A stretch of 10,850 nucleotides of DNA, taken from the NCBI GenBank assembly GCA_016926135.1, contig JAFGPH010000249.1, positions 1 through 10,850 of the forward strand, written 5' to 3'. This stretch comes from Deltaproteobacteria bacterium. GTDB lineage: Bacteria; Desulfobacterota; DSM-4660; Desulfatiglandales; HGW-15. The notes under the pieces were generated by a model. The model made no database searches. It was not told the DNA's origin and was given only the letters and a program-made list of their open reading frames with translations. Positions 6,511 to 10,850 of the stretch are shown here, piece after piece (positions within the stretch are counted from its first letter, which is position 1; the number at the start of each line of letters is the position of its first letter). The translations under genes were made by a program, and so were the position numbers.

Positions 6511-7047
6511 ATGTTCCTATCCCTCATTGAAAAGAGAAGAAGTATCCGCAGGTTTCAGGGCAGGCGGGTAGAGCCCGAAAAGGTGGATATGCTGATCGAG
6601 GCCGCCCTGCGTTCTCCTTCCTCCCTGGGAAACAATCCCTGGGAATTCGTCGTGGTGGATGACGCGGACCTTTTGGAGAAGCTCTCCAGGGCCAAACAGC
6701 ACGGATCATCCTTCCTGAAGAACGCCCCGCTGGGGATCGTGGTGTGTGCCGACCCGGGAAAGAGCAGCGTCTGGGTGGAAGATGCCTCCATCGCCTCCAT
6801 CTTCATCCTCCTTGCCGCGGAATCCATCGGGCTCGGCGGATGCTGGATTCAGATCCGGGAAAGGATCTACGATGGGTCCAAGACCTCAGAGGCCTACATC
6901 TCGGAACTCCTGGGCATCCCTGAAGGCATCAAGGTAGAGGCCATCATGGCCGTGGGCTATCCGGCGGAGACAAAAGCGCCCCATCCCAGGGAAGACCTCC
7001 TCTTCCAGCGGGTTTATCTGGGTTCCCACGGAAAGCCTCGCCGTTAG
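6511..7047 (+). CDS. Nitroreductase-family FMN oxidoreductase
   Basis: This 178-residue protein is of the compact nitroreductase fold, which binds FMN at a homodimer interface and uses NAD(P)H to reduce nitro compounds, quinones or other electron-poor substrates. Family signatures are the N-terminal IEKRRSIRRF (residues 6-15, phosphate-binding Arg/Ser), SPSSLGNNPWEF (35-46, FMN contact and helix start), the helix EDASIASIFILLAAESIGLGGCW (90-112) and the closing GYPAETKAPHPR (149-160). The length is at the short end for the family, with no extra domain. The ATG has AAGGAG 7 nt upstream and a good promoter before it. An M24 peptidase gene follows after 11 nt, so the two are probably co-transcribed. 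The true substrate cannot be inferred. A redox role in an anaerobe is plausible but unproven. Confidence 0.93.
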   Translation: MFLSLIEKRRSIRRFQGRRVEPEKVDMLIEAALRSPSSLGNNPWEFVVVDDADLLEKLSRAKQHGSSFLKNAPLGIVVCADPGKSSVWVEDASIASIFILLAAESIGLGGCWIQIRERIYDGSKTSEAYISELLGIPEGIKVEAIMAVGYPAETKAPHPREDLLFQRVYLGSHGKPRR

Positions 7048-7058
7048 AGGAATCCTGT

Positions 7059-10578
<3,520 letters not shown>

Positions 10579-10587
10579 AGGTAGATC

Positions 10588-10610
10588 GGCGGGACGATTC
10601 TCTCGCCTTT
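10588..10610 (+). terminator. Weak intrinsic terminator after ligA
   Basis: GGCGGGA (10588-10594) pairs with TCTCGCC (10601-10607), giving 7 bp with one G-T wobble around a 6-nt loop. It is followed only by TTT and begins 10 nt after the ligA stop. The hairpin is clear; the short T-run makes termination strength uncertain. Confidence 0.45.
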
Positions 10611-10730
10611 GCCCACTTGGACTACACTCCTTGAGTCGTCTGCATTACTCGTCATCCCTTGCCTGATCAAACGATGTAATCCCCTGCAAACAATATGCAG
10701 AAAATTACCCACGAAGTTGCAAAATATTAC

Positions 10731-10759
10731 TTGCTTTAAAAGTGACGGTGTGTTAACAT
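10731..10759 (+). promoter_or_regulatory. Candidate promoter for a gene beyond the right edge
   Basis: TTGCTT (10731-10736), a 17-nt spacer and TAACAT (10754-10759) lie in a stretch distinctly richer in A+T than the genes. A small stem CTGCA/TGCAG (10684-10688, 10696-10700) precedes it. No coding frame is evident from 10611 to 10850. Confidence 0.35.
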
Positions 10760-10779
10760 AACGCGTTTTTTCTTTCCAT

Positions 10780-10809
10780 CAGCTAACCTCTTGCTGGAAA
10801 AGAGAGGTT
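10780..10809 (+). other. Alternative overlapping stem-loops near the window end
   Basis: AACCTCT (10785-10791) pairs with AGAGGTT (10803-10809) as a 7-bp stem with an 11-nt loop. Alternatively CAGC (10780-10783) pairs with GCTG (10793-10796), using part of the same bases in its loop. If transcribed from the promoter just upstream, the two folds exclude each other. It may be a leader element of the next gene or chance. Confidence 0.35.
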
Positions 10810-10850
10810 GACCTGTGGAAACACCCTCCAAATCGTGCCTTCGTTTCTTC

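Overview
The window is a GC-rich bacterial chromosomal segment of ordinary housekeeping and anaerobic metabolism genes. It carries an oxygen-sensitive class III ribonucleotide reductase with its radical-SAM activase. Gene style and intergenic repeats remind me of anaerobic Desulfobacterota (former Deltaproteobacteria), but that assignment is inference from memory and weak. I see no phage, plasmid, CRISPR, tRNA or rRNA sequence, and no obviously new multi-gene system.

Layout. Positions 1-5979 hold three minus-strand genes. Read in the direction of transcription they are glgP (glycogen phosphorylase, TTG start at 5979, stop 3511), then nrdD (anaerobic NTP reductase, 3154 to 965), then nrdG (its activase, 840 to 106). 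nrdD has its own promoter, with a good NrdR box between -35 and -10 and a weaker second box exactly 31 bp upstream, the spacing expected for NrdR repression. A roughly 105-bp intergenic element occurs twice, each time starting at the stop codon of a gene: once after glgP and once after nrdD, between nrdD and nrdG.

Positions 5980-6510 form a divergent intergenic region. It holds a structured glgP leader, a probable glgP promoter, a 263-bp fold-back element bounded by perfect 17-bp inverted repeats (MITE-like, no ORF of its own), and a promoter for the rightward genes. Positions 6511-8258 carry a small FMN nitroreductase and an M24-family Xaa-Pro-type metallopeptidase with an 11-nt gap, a likely operon.

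Positions 8218-8370 (minus strand) hold what looks like the scar of a DUF72 gene: its N-terminal and C-terminal signatures are joined in one frame with the whole middle missing. Positions 8560-10578 encode a complete NAD-dependent DNA ligase (ligA). It is preceded by a short degenerate 8-nt tandem repeat and followed by a weak terminator. The AT-rich end of the window (about 10680-10850) looks like the promoter and leader of a gene beyond the edge.

Functionally, nrdD and nrdG supply dNTPs without oxygen, glgP mobilises stored glycogen as glucose-1-phosphate, and ligA seals DNA nicks in replication and repair. The nitroreductase and peptidase are generic and their substrates cannot be read from the sequence. 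The most interesting material is intergenic: the repeated 3'-flank element, the fold-back element, the NrdR/promoter architecture and the collapsed DUF72 gene.
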